Positions 1 through 10,649 of a stretch of DNA of 64,000 nucleotides are shown here, in pieces. The position numbers and the translations under genes are program-made. The stretch's first letter is position 1. The number at the start of each line of letters is the position of its first letter. The notes below the pieces were generated by a model. It saw nothing but the letters and a program-made list of their open reading frames with translations, was not told the origin of the DNA and did not search any database. The DNA is from Ditylenchus dipsaci (Eukaryota > Nematoda > Chromadorea > Rhabditida > Anguinidae), in assembly GCA_004194705.1 (NCBI GenBank), contig SADC01000001.1:124001-188000 (forward strand). The letters are read 5' to 3'.

Positions 1-83
1 CCGTTTCACCATGTTTTTAGACTGGTACCATGGAAAACACCAGATAAAGGATGCGAAAAATATAACAACCTTTAATATTTCAG

Positions 84-421
84 AATTGTGTATTGAAGTT
101 TGCCTCTTGGGCTTATGACGGCACAAAAATTGATATTAGACTGTCATCCAATATTGGGGATCAGTCCAACTACATGGAAAGTACGGAATGGCATTTGCAC
201 TTCATCAAGTGAGACTTTCGCCAAAATTATGTGCTTAATAGTATTTCTTCGGTTCAGAGCCCAACGGGATTCAGTGATCTACTCTTGCTGTCCTGAGCCC
301 TACCCTTTCATTGATGTGCAAATTACCATACAAAGGAGGCCCATGTTTTTCGTGTTCAATTTGATTCTACCATGTGTTATGATCAGTGGCATTGCTTTGC
401 TTGGCTTCTACATGCCTTCGG
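84..421 (+). CDS. Nicotinic acetylcholine receptor alpha-like subunit, two internal exons (partial)
   Basis: Two exons, 84-208 and 258-421, flank a 49-bp intron (209-257, GTGAGA...GGTTCAG). Acceptor TTTCAG precedes base 84 and a GT follows base 421. The spliced peptide begins NCVLKFASWAYDGTKIDIR, continues with GDQSNYMESTEWHL, then the loop-C vicinal cysteines in YSCCPEPYPFIDVQI and the first membrane helix (RRPMFFVFNLILPCVMISG to LLGFYMPS). This is the end of the ligand-binding domain plus M1 of a Cys-loop, acetylcholine-gated cation channel; the CC pair marks an alpha-type subunit. The splice falls exactly where family proteins run on, so the exons look intact. Exons for M2-M4 should begin with a GEKVTLGI-like stretch and I do not see one downstream, so the rest is behind a long intron or lost. 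An unspliced reading from about position 100 is in the wrong frame for the first exon. Confidence 0.92.
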
Positions 422-1632
422 GTGTGGTCATTCAAAATATTGAAATTGAAGAAGAGGTTCTGAATTAAATTTTTTCACACGCTCGATGAATTGCTCACGA
501 TGTTAAAGTGAGAATATTTTAGCACTATTAAATAGTGCTTAGGAAATTCCGGCAGACTTTTCATTCCTAAACTACCTTTTTTCACCACAGAACACATGCA
601 AAACAATCACCTTTTCAATAGTGATCTTTTATGTGCTCTTCCCGTGTATATACCGTAATTACTCTAATAGAAAGCCCGGGGTTACTAGTTTTCCACCCTC
701 TAAAGGTCCTGAAATTGTCAATCAGAAATGGCCTTAAAGTAGGGCTTCCTAATCAAAATTTCAAAAAAAGGATATTTGGTCAAAAAGTGCCATTTCATGC
801 AGTGCTTGTTGAGTTTTAAGCGCCAAAAATAAAGATTTTGACGTAAAATCTCTAAACTTCTAAAGATTTGAAGTCCCAAATAAGGACAAATCTTTAAATG
901 AAGGACGTTTCCGAGCCCTGCCTTAAAGAGCCATGCTCGTCGGCGATGGAAATATTTCAAAAGGTTACTAGTGAAATTCAAACGAGAATTAAAATTCGGG
1001 CGCTAGTAGCGATACCCACCCAAGTAGCGAATCCGACCTTTTAAAAACGCTGTAACTACCCTTGCAAAAAACAAGTTTAGGCTTAGCCCTTAGGCTTGGG
1101 GGTAGGCCAGCGTACGGAAGTTGTGACTAATAAGAGTTTCGTTAGGGGGCGGGGTATTATGTGGTTATTCGCTACTAGCGTCGAAATTCGTAAAAATTGA
1201 AGGCGTCCCCCACCACCTCCGAAGAGTATTTTTCTTTAAGCGTCCTATTTTAAGTTTCTTTGATTTTTTTCAAGTTTTCTTTTTGCAATGCGTAGCGAAC
1301 TAACTTAGGCTCAGGTTTAGGCTTTAGGCTTAGGCAAAAATGAAAATTTACTTAGAGAAAAAATCTTTGGGGGGGGGGGGGAAGGTGGAAGGGTGCACTT
1401 CATATGCTATCTTAAAATTTCGTATTGCAGTAAAAGTCAAGAAAACCTTGCCTCCAACCGAAGTAGAACCAACGACCGACTCCCACAGAACGCCAACGCT
1501 TTCCCACTGAGCCACCTATGCTGTTGGGTGGCCGAAACATTTTTCACTATATTTTGCCGGAAGAGTAATCAACAAACTTATATTTCAATAAAATTCTTTT
1601 TTGAATTGACCTGGTACCCGCCTTTTGAAGAG
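422..1632. other. Non-coding stretch, no gene seen
   Basis: No exon with convincing splice sites or conserved motif was found. It holds runs such as the G tract near 1369-1381 and loosely repeated TTAGGCTTAGG-type words (1080-1335). On the minus strand 1440-1535 resembles a degenerate tRNA: TGGCTCAGTGGGAAAG matches an internal A box and GGTTCTACTTC about 40 bases on is a weak B box. Confidence 0.4.
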
Positions 1633-1839
1633 TTCTATTATAGGGCTCACACAGTGGGAATGACAGTGGGGTCGAAGTAATCTCGCGTTTTTCATCGAAA
1701 AATGACAAATCTGATATAGATGAGCTATACCTACTTTTCGATTTAGGCATAGGTCATCTATATCAGATGTGCATCGAATAAAAACGTGAGATTTAGACAT
1801 ACTTCGACATCGTCATCCCATTGTGGGAGCCCTATTAGA
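1633..1839. repeat. ~205-bp foldback element
   Basis: The left arm (CTATTATAGGGCTCACACAG then GGGGTCGAAGTA) is mirrored by the right arm (TACTTCGACATCG then GAGCCCTATTAG), and the palindrome continues inward through TCTGATATAGATGA / TCATCTATATCAGA around the centre near 1735. No coding potential. This is a MITE-like foldback; I could not define a target duplication. Confidence 0.75.
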
Positions 1840-1972
1840 GACAAGGTTTTTTAAAGGACCCTGTCTCTTCATAATCATGGCAATTTCGAAGGTCTGAATG
1901 CGCGCAGGACCACATAGATTTTGTCAATAATGTTTTCGAATTATTTTTGTTTGCATTTAAATTGGCTCAAAT

Positions 1973-2355
1973 TGAATTGCAGCGGTAAAACTGTGAATTT
2001 CAACGGTGAATTAATTTTTTTCAACGGTATTTTCAAATTTGCCATAAAACAATGAAATTCAACGGTAAATTTGTGAAATTCAGCGGTAAATTTATCGTAA
2101 TGTCAACTTCACAGTCCGTTGTCTTATTTGTGTATCAAATATAAGGATTCATCTGAAACAAAATTTATGCTTGCCCCAACTATTTACCTTGGGTCATTTC
2201 TATGAGGCAACAGACTGTGAAGTTGAATTTACGATAAATTTACCGCTGAATTTCACAAATTTACCGTTGAATTTCATTGTTTTATGGCAAATTTGAAAAT
2301 ACCGTTGAAAAAATTAATTTACCGTTGAAATTCACAGTTTTACCGCTGCAATTCA
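1973..2355. repeat. Foldback element built on TTCAACGGTAAATTT words
   Basis: The arms are near-perfect inverted copies: TGAATTGCAGCGGTAAAACT at 1973 pairs with its complement ending at 2355. Each arm repeats an AACGGT/AGCGGT word about five times. A ~140-bp unpaired centre (2110-2220) itself has short arms ending in CAGTCCGTTG / CAACAGACTG. No reading frame is worth calling. Confidence 0.85.
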
Positions 2356-2399
2356 CTTACAGCCTTTTAAATTTTAAACGTTGTGTTATGTTCGATATA

Positions 2400-3560
2400 C
2401 CGTATAACCTCTATTAAACGGACACCCCTCCAATAAACGGACACCCTCTAATAAACGGGCACCCCGAGGTAGGGTTGAAATTAAACGGGCACCCTCTAAT
2501 AAACGGGCACCTAAGAGTCATTTTACCTACACCTTGACAAATAAATAAAAGATTTGATGATTTACTTAACATTTTGTACAATATTCAATCAAACGACAAC
2601 TCTTCCCAAAACAACAATTCATCATCATTAACAATCTTCGAAGTTTGCATTAATGTTAATTCTGAGTTCTTGCTCCTTTCTTTTTCTTGAAATGCCTCTT
2701 CGATGTCGTGCATTCCGTCCTTGGCCATTTCTCGTCCTTGGCAATCCATTCAGCTAGATGCACATCGAGATCCGGGTTGTTGACTTGCCTGCCACCACCA
2801 CAAGCGCTTTCGTTTGGAACCACCGGCCTGTGTCGTTGCTAAAACAAAATTAGACAAAAAATATCCATGTTGGTAAAAAATCTTTCACTTGGTGCTTGAG
2901 CTCGTCTCTTGCTTTATGCATTTTTGAATCCTGCTACTTGTCACGTCAAACTTCTTTGCTGCCGATTCCATTGAGTTCTTGCGTGCCAATTTGATTGATT
3001 CCAGTTTTGTGCCGAGTCGTTGTTGCGATGCCTTTTGCGGTACCATTCGCCCTTCATCATTCATGCAGCTGGAGCTCTTCTGCTTCTTGGTCGCTCATTT
3101 CGGCTAAGCTCTGCTGTTGCGTCTTCGACGCAAGTTATATCTACAAAAATCTTCACTTTCCCAGTCGGGGCTTGGTGGCCTATTGGTTAAGGAAACAAAA
3201 CTCCCGTTGGAAAAAAACTCCCCCTTTAAAACTCTCTTTGGATCCTGCGGATCCAAAGGAGTGGGATCAAATATCCTCTCCATTCTTCTTTTTCCAATTC
3301 ACGAGTTGGTGGCCGTGGCCGCTGAGACACTGCAAGCGAAAAAATGATTGAATGATTGTTGCAAAACAAAATGAAAGGTGAAGAGTAAAAAAAAAACAAA
3401 CGACAACAAAAATATTTTCAAAAAAATTGACAAGATACAAAAATTTCAAGCTGAAAAATAATCGGGCACCCTCAATAAACGGACACCTCTAATAAACGGG
3501 CACCCCCGAGGGGGGGGTTGAAAATTAAACGGGCATGCCCGTTTAATAGAGGTTATACGG
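2400..3560. mobile_element. pogo/CENP-B-like element, CCGTAT-tipped, TA target
   Basis: Terminal inverted repeats start CCGTATAACCTCTATTAAAC at 2400 and mirror at 3560, each flanked by TA. The subterminal word TAATAAACGGGCACC is repeated several times on each side. Inside, on the minus strand, lies a two-exon gene for a helix-turn-helix DNA-binding protein without a visible DDE nuclease. The TA target and the encoded HTH point to a pogo/Tigger-type Tc1-mariner relative. Bases 3173-3290 also carry a tRNA-like A box (GTGGCCTATTGGTTAAGG), possibly an inserted SINE. Confidence 0.75.
2656..3064 (-). CDS. DNA-binding protein of pogo/CENP-B type, two exons, nuclease absent
   Basis: Exon 1 is 3064-2889 and exon 2 is 2838-2656, separated by a 50-bp intron (GTGAAAG...TTTTGTTTTAG). 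Exon 1 encodes KLESIKLARKNSMESAAKKF then DVTSSRIQKCIKQE, the helix-turn-helix of pogo, Pipsqueak and CENP-B DNA-binding domains. Exon 2 contains GGGRQVNNPDLDVHLAEWIA, matching the GGGR...LE..L..WI motif that opens the second HTH of these transposases, and ends in a lysine-rich tail before TAA. The two exons do not join in a single clean frame as read, so there is one indel or a splice site I misplaced. A start further upstream is possible. With no DDE domain this product could bind ends but not cut, so it would act as a repressor or be a decayed transposase. Confidence 0.55.
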
Positions 3561-3633
3561 TAAGTCACATAAGACAGTGACAGTTGTAGAGCAGTGAAAG
3601 TCAGATATGATGTCCGACTGGCATTGTCAAGCA

Positions 3634-5108
3634 GGTTATGGTAAAAACAGCGCCGGAAAAAACAGCGCCAGAAAAAGCGCCGCAAAAACAGCGCCGCAAA
3701 AAGCGCCAAAAAAACCGCGCCGCCAAACAGCGCCAGAAAAAAGCGCTGCCAAAAACGCGCCAGATATACAATGAGATAATGTGAGATTTATTTGTTGAAA
3801 TCTATGCCAGAGGTCGTCCACTTATTTTTTTCATCGAAATCACAAAGGTTTGTGAGTATGGTTATCCAAAACTGGAAATTTATGAGTCGGTTATCCGACT
3901 CGCTGGTGGACTCACATTTTTCGGTTCGGGTACTATTCTATGGCTAGGACTTGAAATTTTCAATTCAAAAAATGAAATCGCATGTTTCGAATCCAATTAC
4001 GTAAAACCTTGTTGCAAGTTTAATTTCTGCACGAATAGGCTTTTGGCCCTGGATACGTAGTCCAAGTGGATATCCACCTAAATGGCCTGAAAAAAGTTAT
4101 TCCAAATCAAAAACAAACCATGCTATCGTATGTAAAATCGCGTGGTGAATTAGGTTTGATAAAACCAAGCCCGCGATTTCACCTAGCCGACCCCCAAAAT
4201 CAGGGGTGGAACCCGGTCCAGGTGGATATCCATTTACGGGCGTCAAGCGAATTGATCAACTTCGAATTGGTCCATACCGAAAGTATCTAAACCACCTGGA
4301 TAGTATTCTTTGCAGTCATAGGGGTTCGAACCATCAACTTCAGTTTTGAAAAAATTTTGCGGGAATTCAAATTTCAGTCTGAACCAACAAACCAAAGGTC
4401 GTCCACTTGGAGCAAATTTTTTACTTTTCGGTTTTTAAACCTATTATGTGGACTAATTCGGAGATGCTGAAAGATGGCTTGATGATACTAAAATGCCGTT
4501 TGTATGGTATTTTTTGAGTGTTGGAACTTTACCGAAACTTGATTTTACTAAACTCAAGAAATACCCTACAAAATGGGTTTTACCACTATCAAACCATCTT
4601 TAGCATGCCTGAATTAGTCCAGAAAATAGGTTGGGACCCGAAAAGTAAAAAAAAAATTGATATTTTTTTACCACTTTTTTTTTCGACCACTTGGTTGTTG
4701 TATTCAGGTTGGGGAACTCAGGTAGTGTAGTTTGTAATTGAAATATTTTCTATGATTCCTTCAGTCATACATATGCACCAACTAAACCAAGTAGTCGTCC
4801 GGAATAGTACCTTGATAATACTTTAAAAATTATACCTCCACCTGGGTATGAAAATTAAACCTTTTAATACTCAAAAATCATCGATTGGGTATTAATTCAA
4901 TATATCATTATACCTTCTGCAGTACCTTGATCACCACCATAGCACCACTAGTACTATCAGCAAGGTGCTGAGCTTGTCCTGGCTAATTGAACCCTTCACA
5001 CTTGACCTAATCCCTGATTGGTAAATTTTCCCTGGCGCTGTTTGGCGGCGCTGTTTTTGCGGCACTGTTTTTCTGGCGCTGTTTTTCCGGCGCTGTTTTC
5101 CCATAACC
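3634..5108. mobile_element. hAT-type non-autonomous element, 8-bp duplication GTCAAGCA
   Basis: Inverted tips GGTTATGGTAAAAACAGCGC at 3634 and its complement ending at 5108 are flanked by perfect 8-bp direct repeats GTCAAGCA (3626-3633 and 5109-5116). Both ends carry arrays of an AAAACAGCGCCG word. Nothing inside resembles a transposase. The interior includes a member of the foldback family also found at 24.5 and 53.8 kb and fragments with GTGGATATCCACCT words. Confidence 0.85.
4380..4700. repeat. Foldback repeat, family shared with 24.5 and 53.8 kb
   Basis: Contains GACTAATTCGG...GCTGAAGATGG and, inverted, CATCTTTAGCATGC...GAATTAGTCC, around a centre of TTTTTGAGT-like sequence. The same blocks occur at 24470-24815 and 53725-54460. 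No coding potential. Confidence 0.7.
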
Positions 5109-5439
5109 GTCAAGCAACGTGGGCTGGACTGGTAAATAGTTCTGAATTTTGACAAATTTACTAATTAATTTTGGGAACAAGAAGCGCATGCGAAAAAAAA
5201 CAATTCCGAATTATTATTGACAAAATGTGTGTGGGAACCACACTGTGGTCGCGCGCATTCAAACCTTCGAATTGCCATGATAAGGAAGAGACAGGGTCCT
5301 TTAATAAAAACTTTTTGTTACGGTTTTCTAGAATTTAATTTTTGACATTCCAAGACATTAAATACAGTCTACTTTGATTAATCGACACTCCTGCAAGACA
5401 GGCCTAGGTTCGAGTATCAATTTTTCCAATTATTTATTT

Positions 5440-7045
5440 TAATCAATTTATCACCCTATAGAAAAAAACTCATTTTCGTAAAATAATTGAATCTCCGGTG
5501 TTCGGGCACTTTTTTCAAAAAATTTTTGCACCTTTGTCTGGCAACTTTTTATGGGAGCTCGGAAAATTTTTTTTAGCCCACACTTTTATCTCAATTTTTC
5601 AGGGCAAAAATTTTTTTGGTTTTGGATTTTTGAGGGTGTTGCTGAAATTTTAAGGTGCGGGCTGAGCAAAAGGCACGTCTCCCAAATGTCAGCTATCGAA
5701 TGAAAAAAAGTTGGGTGAAATGATGAGTAAAATTGAGTTACAGAGGTGCACGAGCAAATTGTTAAAATATTCAAAATTTGAATTCGCGCCAAAACTAAAA
5801 TTTGCTTTTTGACGCGAAACGGGTTTCTGAAAATGTTTTTCAGGGCAACTTTGCATGCTGAATACGATAAAAAAAAATATTATAAATAAGCAAAAAAATA
5901 AAAAAAAAATTTTTCCACAAAATCAGCTTGGTCCCTATGCTTTTGGAAGAAAAAATTCGAACTAGCCCCAAAAAGGGTTTCCTCAAGGAAGTGTCTTGCA
6001 CCATTTTTCAAACAGGCCTCAGAATCCGATTTTACATAAGGTATGTTCAGATCGTTTGACTAAAACGTACTTTAGGTCTCAACACGAAAGTCGTTTTTGG
6101 TACTTTTCGTCACCTGCTATTCCCCTTAGAAAAAAAACTCCCTTTTCGTAAAAAGCTAATTGTCCGGTGTCCGGACTTTTTTCAAAAAATTTTGCACCTT
6201 GCTCGGCACTTTTTATGGGGAGCTCGGAAAATTTTTTAGCCAACTTTTATTTCTCAATTTTTCAGGGCAAAATTTTTTTTGTTTGAATTTTGAGGGTGTT
6301 GCTGAAAATTTAAGGTGCTGGCTGAGCAAAAGGCACGTCTCCAAAATGTCACTATCGAATGAAAAGTTGGGTGAAAATGATGGTTAATTGAGTTACGAAG
6401 GTGCAAGCGAGCAAAATTGTTAAAATATTCAAAAATTTGAATTCGCGCCAAAACTAAAATTTGCTTTTTGACGCGAAACGGGTTGTTCTGAAATTTTTCA
6501 GGGCAACTTGCATCTAATACGATAAAAATAAAATATTTATAAATAAGCTAAAAAAATAAAAAAAAAATTTTTCCAAAATCGCTTGGTCCCCCTATGCTTT
6601 GGAAGAAATCCGACTAGCCCAAAACAGGGTTTCCCCTCAAGGAAAGTGGTCTGCACATTTTTCAAACGGCCTCAGAATCCGATTTACATAAGTATGTTCA
6701 GATCGTTTTGACTAAAACGTGACTTTTAGGTCTCACCACGAAAGTGTTTTTTGGGTACTTTTTCGTCCACCTATCACCCTATAGAAAAAAAACTCCATTT
6801 TCGTAAAAGCTAATTGATCTCGGTGTGTCGGGCACTTTTTTCAAAAAATTTTTGCACCTTTGCTGGCAACTTTATGGGCCTCGAAAAATTTTTTTAGCCA
6901 ACTTTATTCTCAATTTTCAGGCAAAAATTTTTTTGGTTTGGAATTTTTGAGGGTTGCTGAAAATTTTTAAGTTGGGCGAGCAAAAGGGCACGTCTCCCAA
7001 ATGTCAGCTATCGAATGAAAAAAAAGTTTGGGTGAAAATGATAAC
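5440..7045. repeat. Tandem ~665-bp satellite, about 2.4 units
   Basis: Units begin near 5448, 6118 and 6773 at CCCTATAGAAAAAAACTC. Each runs through AAATTTTTGCACCTTTG, GGCACGTCTCCCAAATGTCA, GACGCGAAACGGG, a poly-A/T block and GTATGTTCAGATCGTTT before repeating. The third unit breaks off near 7045. Units differ mostly by one-base gains and losses in homopolymers. No common reading frame survives, so I regard it as satellite DNA. Confidence 0.9.
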
Positions 7046-7556
7046 TATGAATGACCAACTATCAGGTTTCAGAAAATACTGAAAAAGATAAGGAAAAAAC
7101 ATTTTAGATAAGATAAGAACGGTGTTCTTCAGTGGAATTGCCCGAAATGTTTATAGTACGGGGTGGAAATGATTGAAGCGGTAGAACGTTAATGATCAGA
7201 CATATTGCTTGAAGTGATACTATAATGTAGACAGTATCAAATGTGAGTGGTGTTTCTGAGGAAACTTTTTTGCGCTCAAGAATCTTCATAACAAACTTTT
7301 TTTGGTATTTTCGACAAAATTAAGTTTTCACTTTTTTAAATTCAAATTGGCGCTAAAATTTAAAGATTTTTTTTCGAAGAGAACAGTCGATATACATCAT
7401 GCTTTAACACGATGTTAAGACAAAAATGTATGCTCTGAGCACAATGCATATAGAGTTTTGATGAATTATTCATCGTACTCTCGAAAACATTTGTTGTTAT
7501 GATTTATATAAGTCATTAAACTGGACGTCTCAAAAGTTTTTTTTAATTATAGTAAG
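7046..7556. other. Unannotated AT-rich stretch
   Basis: No gene, inverted repeat or array recognised. Short reading frames here have no splice context or motif. Confidence 0.35.
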
Positions 7557-7877
7557 TCATGAAAGTGTACATGAGACCCCCGGGCTGGGTTAGATATCCT
7601 GAAAGTGGGCATGAGATCCCGGGCTGGGTTGGATGTCCTAAAAATATGCGTGAGATCCCGGTCTGGGTTAGATGTTTTTAAAGTATGCATGAGATCCCGG
7701 GCTGGGTTAGATGTCCTAAAAATATGCATCATATGGCCGGGCTGGTTGGATGTTTTCAAAGTATCATGAAATCCCGGGCTGGGTTAGATGTCCTGAAAGT
7801 GGGCATGAGAATCCCGGGCTGGGTTGGATGTCCAGGAAATCGGCATGAGATCCCGGTCTGGGTTAGATGTCCTGAAA
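7557..7877. repeat. 45-bp tandem repeat beside the assembly gap
   Basis: About seven copies of a unit containing GAGATCCCGGGCTGGGTTAG ATGTCCTGAAA with a variable GTGGGCATGA or TATGCATGA linker. The array runs straight into the N run, so its true length is unknown. Reading frames across it exist on both strands only because the unit is a multiple of three. Confidence 0.95.
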
Positions 7878-7894
7878 NNNNNNNNNNNNNNNNN
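7878..7894. other. Assembly gap (17 N)
   Basis: Seventeen unknown bases at the right edge of a tandem array, the usual place for an assembly to fail. Confidence 1.
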
Positions 7895-9300
7895 TTTTAT
7901 ATTGATTTGAGAAAATTTTTGAACATCTCCTAAGTAACTTTTTCACGCTTAAATTTGCTATTAAAGCTATTTTCTGGCACTTCCTAAAAAAAATCGATTT
8001 TTTGAAAAAATTTTTTAACCAAAAAGATTCAGTTTTTGCCTTGGGGGGCCCAAGAGGAATCAAGATTTCTGGTTTATTTTGTTAATTTTTTTTCTTTCCA
8101 ATTAGTTTTTTTATTCATTAAAGTGTCTAAAATACTTATTATTGTTTTTAGCGAATAAATAAGTTAAAAGACGTTTTAACAACTATTATCAAAATGAAAT
8201 AAAATGCGCTTTTGATTAAATGATCAACCAAAGAGTCTACATTACTCTTGCTACTATTGGCGAATGGCTGAAACAGCGCTTGAAGTCATGACTAGTGACG
8301 ATACGACACAAGGACTTTTTTTCTGGTCAAGGAGGATTCAAGGCGTTCTACGAAAAAAAAAATATAGCAATTGATGAACAGGATGAGTGGCACGGAAAAG
8401 CATGTTTTAAGCGCTTGAGTTCGTGCTCATAGTATATTCTAACTAATAAATCTTAAACATTTTTGATGAAAATCTACTCAGCGACATTTTCACTCTTTGA
8501 ACTAGTTGTGTTATTTTATTGCAACATTATTTTGTACAGCGACAAATGTTACTGAAAAAATCTATTCTAAAAGTACCGACTTATACATAAATTTAAGCGA
8601 AGCTCTGAATTCTTCAAATCTTCCAAAAACCAAAAATTTGAAAAGTTCTTGAAGCTTTCTGCCTCAAGTACCCATCCGATTGGGGGCCGATGACGATTTT
8701 GAAAAAATGCAAGTGTGTTACACCCTGTATGCTTTAGGTAACTTTTAAAAAACATGTTTATGGTAATAAACGAATACGAACACTTTCGTGAAATCTCATA
8801 AGCATTGTGTCGCCAGGATAATTCTTTGGGTTACTATGAATAGTGTTGAGCAGCCACGCTCAGAGGTTTGTCCAGAAATGAGAATTAACATGTTATAGAC
8901 GCTTAATAAGAGGTTTCACTCCAAGAAGAAGCAAAAATGGGTTGCCGACGTCCAACAGCATGCAAGAGACAACTTCAGAAGCAGCGGAGCAAAATACTTT
9001 TTATAAAAGATAACAGGCGCAAACGAAGGTGGAACATATAACAGATCATATTCGTGGGTCTCAACGGATCTGTTTGGTATGTCGATAAAAAAATTGACCC
9101 CTACTATAGAATATCTGCTGGTCTACTAATGGTTGAAAAATCTGGGGGTCAACTAACTATCAAAATTTTCAGTCATATGACCTATGCTTACTAACTTTTG
9201 TGCTCACACAGTTAATAGTCATATAATTAACTGTTCGAAGTGTCAAACAGTGACAGAAAGGCCAAAACAAATGAATCAGATGAAATCCTGAATTAGAAAA
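7895..9300. other. Unannotated stretch with two short duplicated blocks
   Basis: No gene recognised. The block TGAAAATCTACTCAGCGACA at 8465 recurs at 10109, and GAAGGTGGAACATATAACAG at 9025 recurs at 10076, so parts of 8.4-9.1 kb are copies of sequence just left of the hAT element at 10.3 kb. Confidence 0.45.
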
Positions 9301-9301
9301 A

Positions 9302-9475
9302 TTGAATAAGAGTGAAAAAAAAATTTCGATTATTTCCTCTTACGAAAGAAATTCGTTTACGAAAATTCGCTGTTACCAAAAAGTTCTTACGAAAATCCGG
9401 TGTTACGAAAATGTTTCTTACGAAAGTTTGCTCTTACGAAATGTCTTGTTACGAAAGTTCGTAACAGCCAATCCG
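9302..9475. repeat. ~20-bp tandem repeat (TTACGAAA words)
   Basis: Eight or so degenerate copies of a unit such as TTCTTACGAAAATCCGGTG. An open frame on the plus strand merely follows the repeat. Confidence 0.75.
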
Positions 9476-9632
9476 TCACTCTTGATTATCCTCACCCCAC
9501 GGCGGTCCCAAGGGGTGACGATTATCGAGAGTGACTGTAAAGCATTGTTTCAAAAAAACTTTAGTTCACAATATTACATCACAAAAGAGCTAGTAGTTGA
9601 AATTAACGACGCATAGATTCTTGTTCGAAAAA

Positions 9633-9766
9633 TTAATTGTTCCGCTGCTCTGGAGAAAGATTTGAACGCCTGTAGTCGCTATACATCCGCGCCACCGAGA
9701 AATAGCTGTTCACTTTGGTACGCTTGTAGCTGGAGCTGATAAGTAGCGACGAGCTATTTTCGCTAG
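9633..9766 (-). pseudogene. hAT transposase C-terminal dimerisation domain (relic)
   Basis: Read on the minus strand this gives LAKIARRYLSAPATSVP and, after a one-base frame change, [20 protein letters not shown] then a stop. This is the conserved hAT C-terminal dimerisation motif (ARRYL..PATS...ER.FS.A...Y...RS.L.P). The break and the absence of the upstream catalytic part make it a fossil. GGGAC-rich repeats at 9965-10045 may be one end of the same element. Confidence 0.8.
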
Positions 9767-9964
9767 CACAAGATATTAACCGTCGTTTTTCCTTTTAAAA
9801 AGTTGAGTTAATTGAACCTACTCTTTTTGAAAGACTAGAGACTTGAAAGACGAAAGACAAGAGAAAAATTGCACGAAAGCGAAATATTAATAAGAAGAAT
9901 AATGATAAATTGACGCGAAAAATCTAAAATGTGTAAATTTCTTGACAATGAAATAAATAAAAAA

Positions 9965-10045
9965 AAGTCCCGAAATTTTTTCGATTTTCGGGACCCGGGA
10001 CTTTTACTCTGAAAGTTCGGGACAACCGGGACGGGACTTTTGGCA
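9965..10045. repeat. GTCCCGAAA / TTCGGGAC short array
   Basis: Several copies of CGGGAC and its complement around TTTTCGGGACCCGGGACTTT. The composition resembles the subterminal arrays of the hAT elements in this window and a similar block at 62460-62600. Confidence 0.5.
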
Positions 10046-10649
10046 AAAAATTTCTAAAGATAACAGGCAGCAAAACGAAGGTGGAACATATAACAGAATC
10101 ATATTCGTGATGAAAATCTACTCAGCGACATTTTCACTCTTTGGCTTCGGCTTTTTTGACCCCTTTTTTCGGTCGCCCTGGAAACACTGTTGTAATCATT
10201 CAGACAAAAGTTGTGCGCATAGATAGCTCGATTACATTCCCATTTTGAGATATTACACCTAGATGGTGCGTCTATTTGAGCGAGTATCACCAATATTTTG
10301 CTTAAATTCGAGGTGGTTGGGAGCAGTGTGTTTTCTTTACAAATTTTTGTGTACGAAAAATTTTCATTTTTGTTAACACAGAGAAAGCAAAAAAGATTGT
10401 GTTTTTGTTTTTGAACATTTATGAAATTTAATTTTCTCATTTCATTTCTGTACACAAATGAAAATCAAAAATGTTTGTGTACGTTTGTGTACAACAAAAT
10501 CAATGTCGAAAAAGTTTGTGTAACGTTTGTGTAACAATAAAAAGTCCAAAATTTTGTGCTTATGTACACAAATGAAAACCCTGAAATTTTGTTATGTTTG
10601 TGTACACATGGAAAAAAATTGTACACAACACAAAAGAAGGGTACATGTC

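Larger units (their letters stand above)
1841..5330. mobile_element. Outer inverted-repeat element (~3.5 kb) holding three other elements
   Basis: About 105 bases at 1841-1945 (AAAGGACCCTGTCTCTTCAT, ATCATGGCAATT, GAATGCGCGC) recur inverted at about 5205-5330 (GCGCGCATTC, AATTGCCATGAT, GAGACAGGGTCCTTT). Between the arms lie a foldback (1973-2355), a pogo-like element (2400-3560) and a hAT element (3634-5108). The arms are imperfect, so the outer element is the oldest layer. Its superfamily is unknown. Confidence 0.7.

Noticed and set aside
7547..7933. Repetitive frames on both strands reading into the N run
   Set aside because: By-product of the 45-bp tandem repeat; translated N bases are meaningless.
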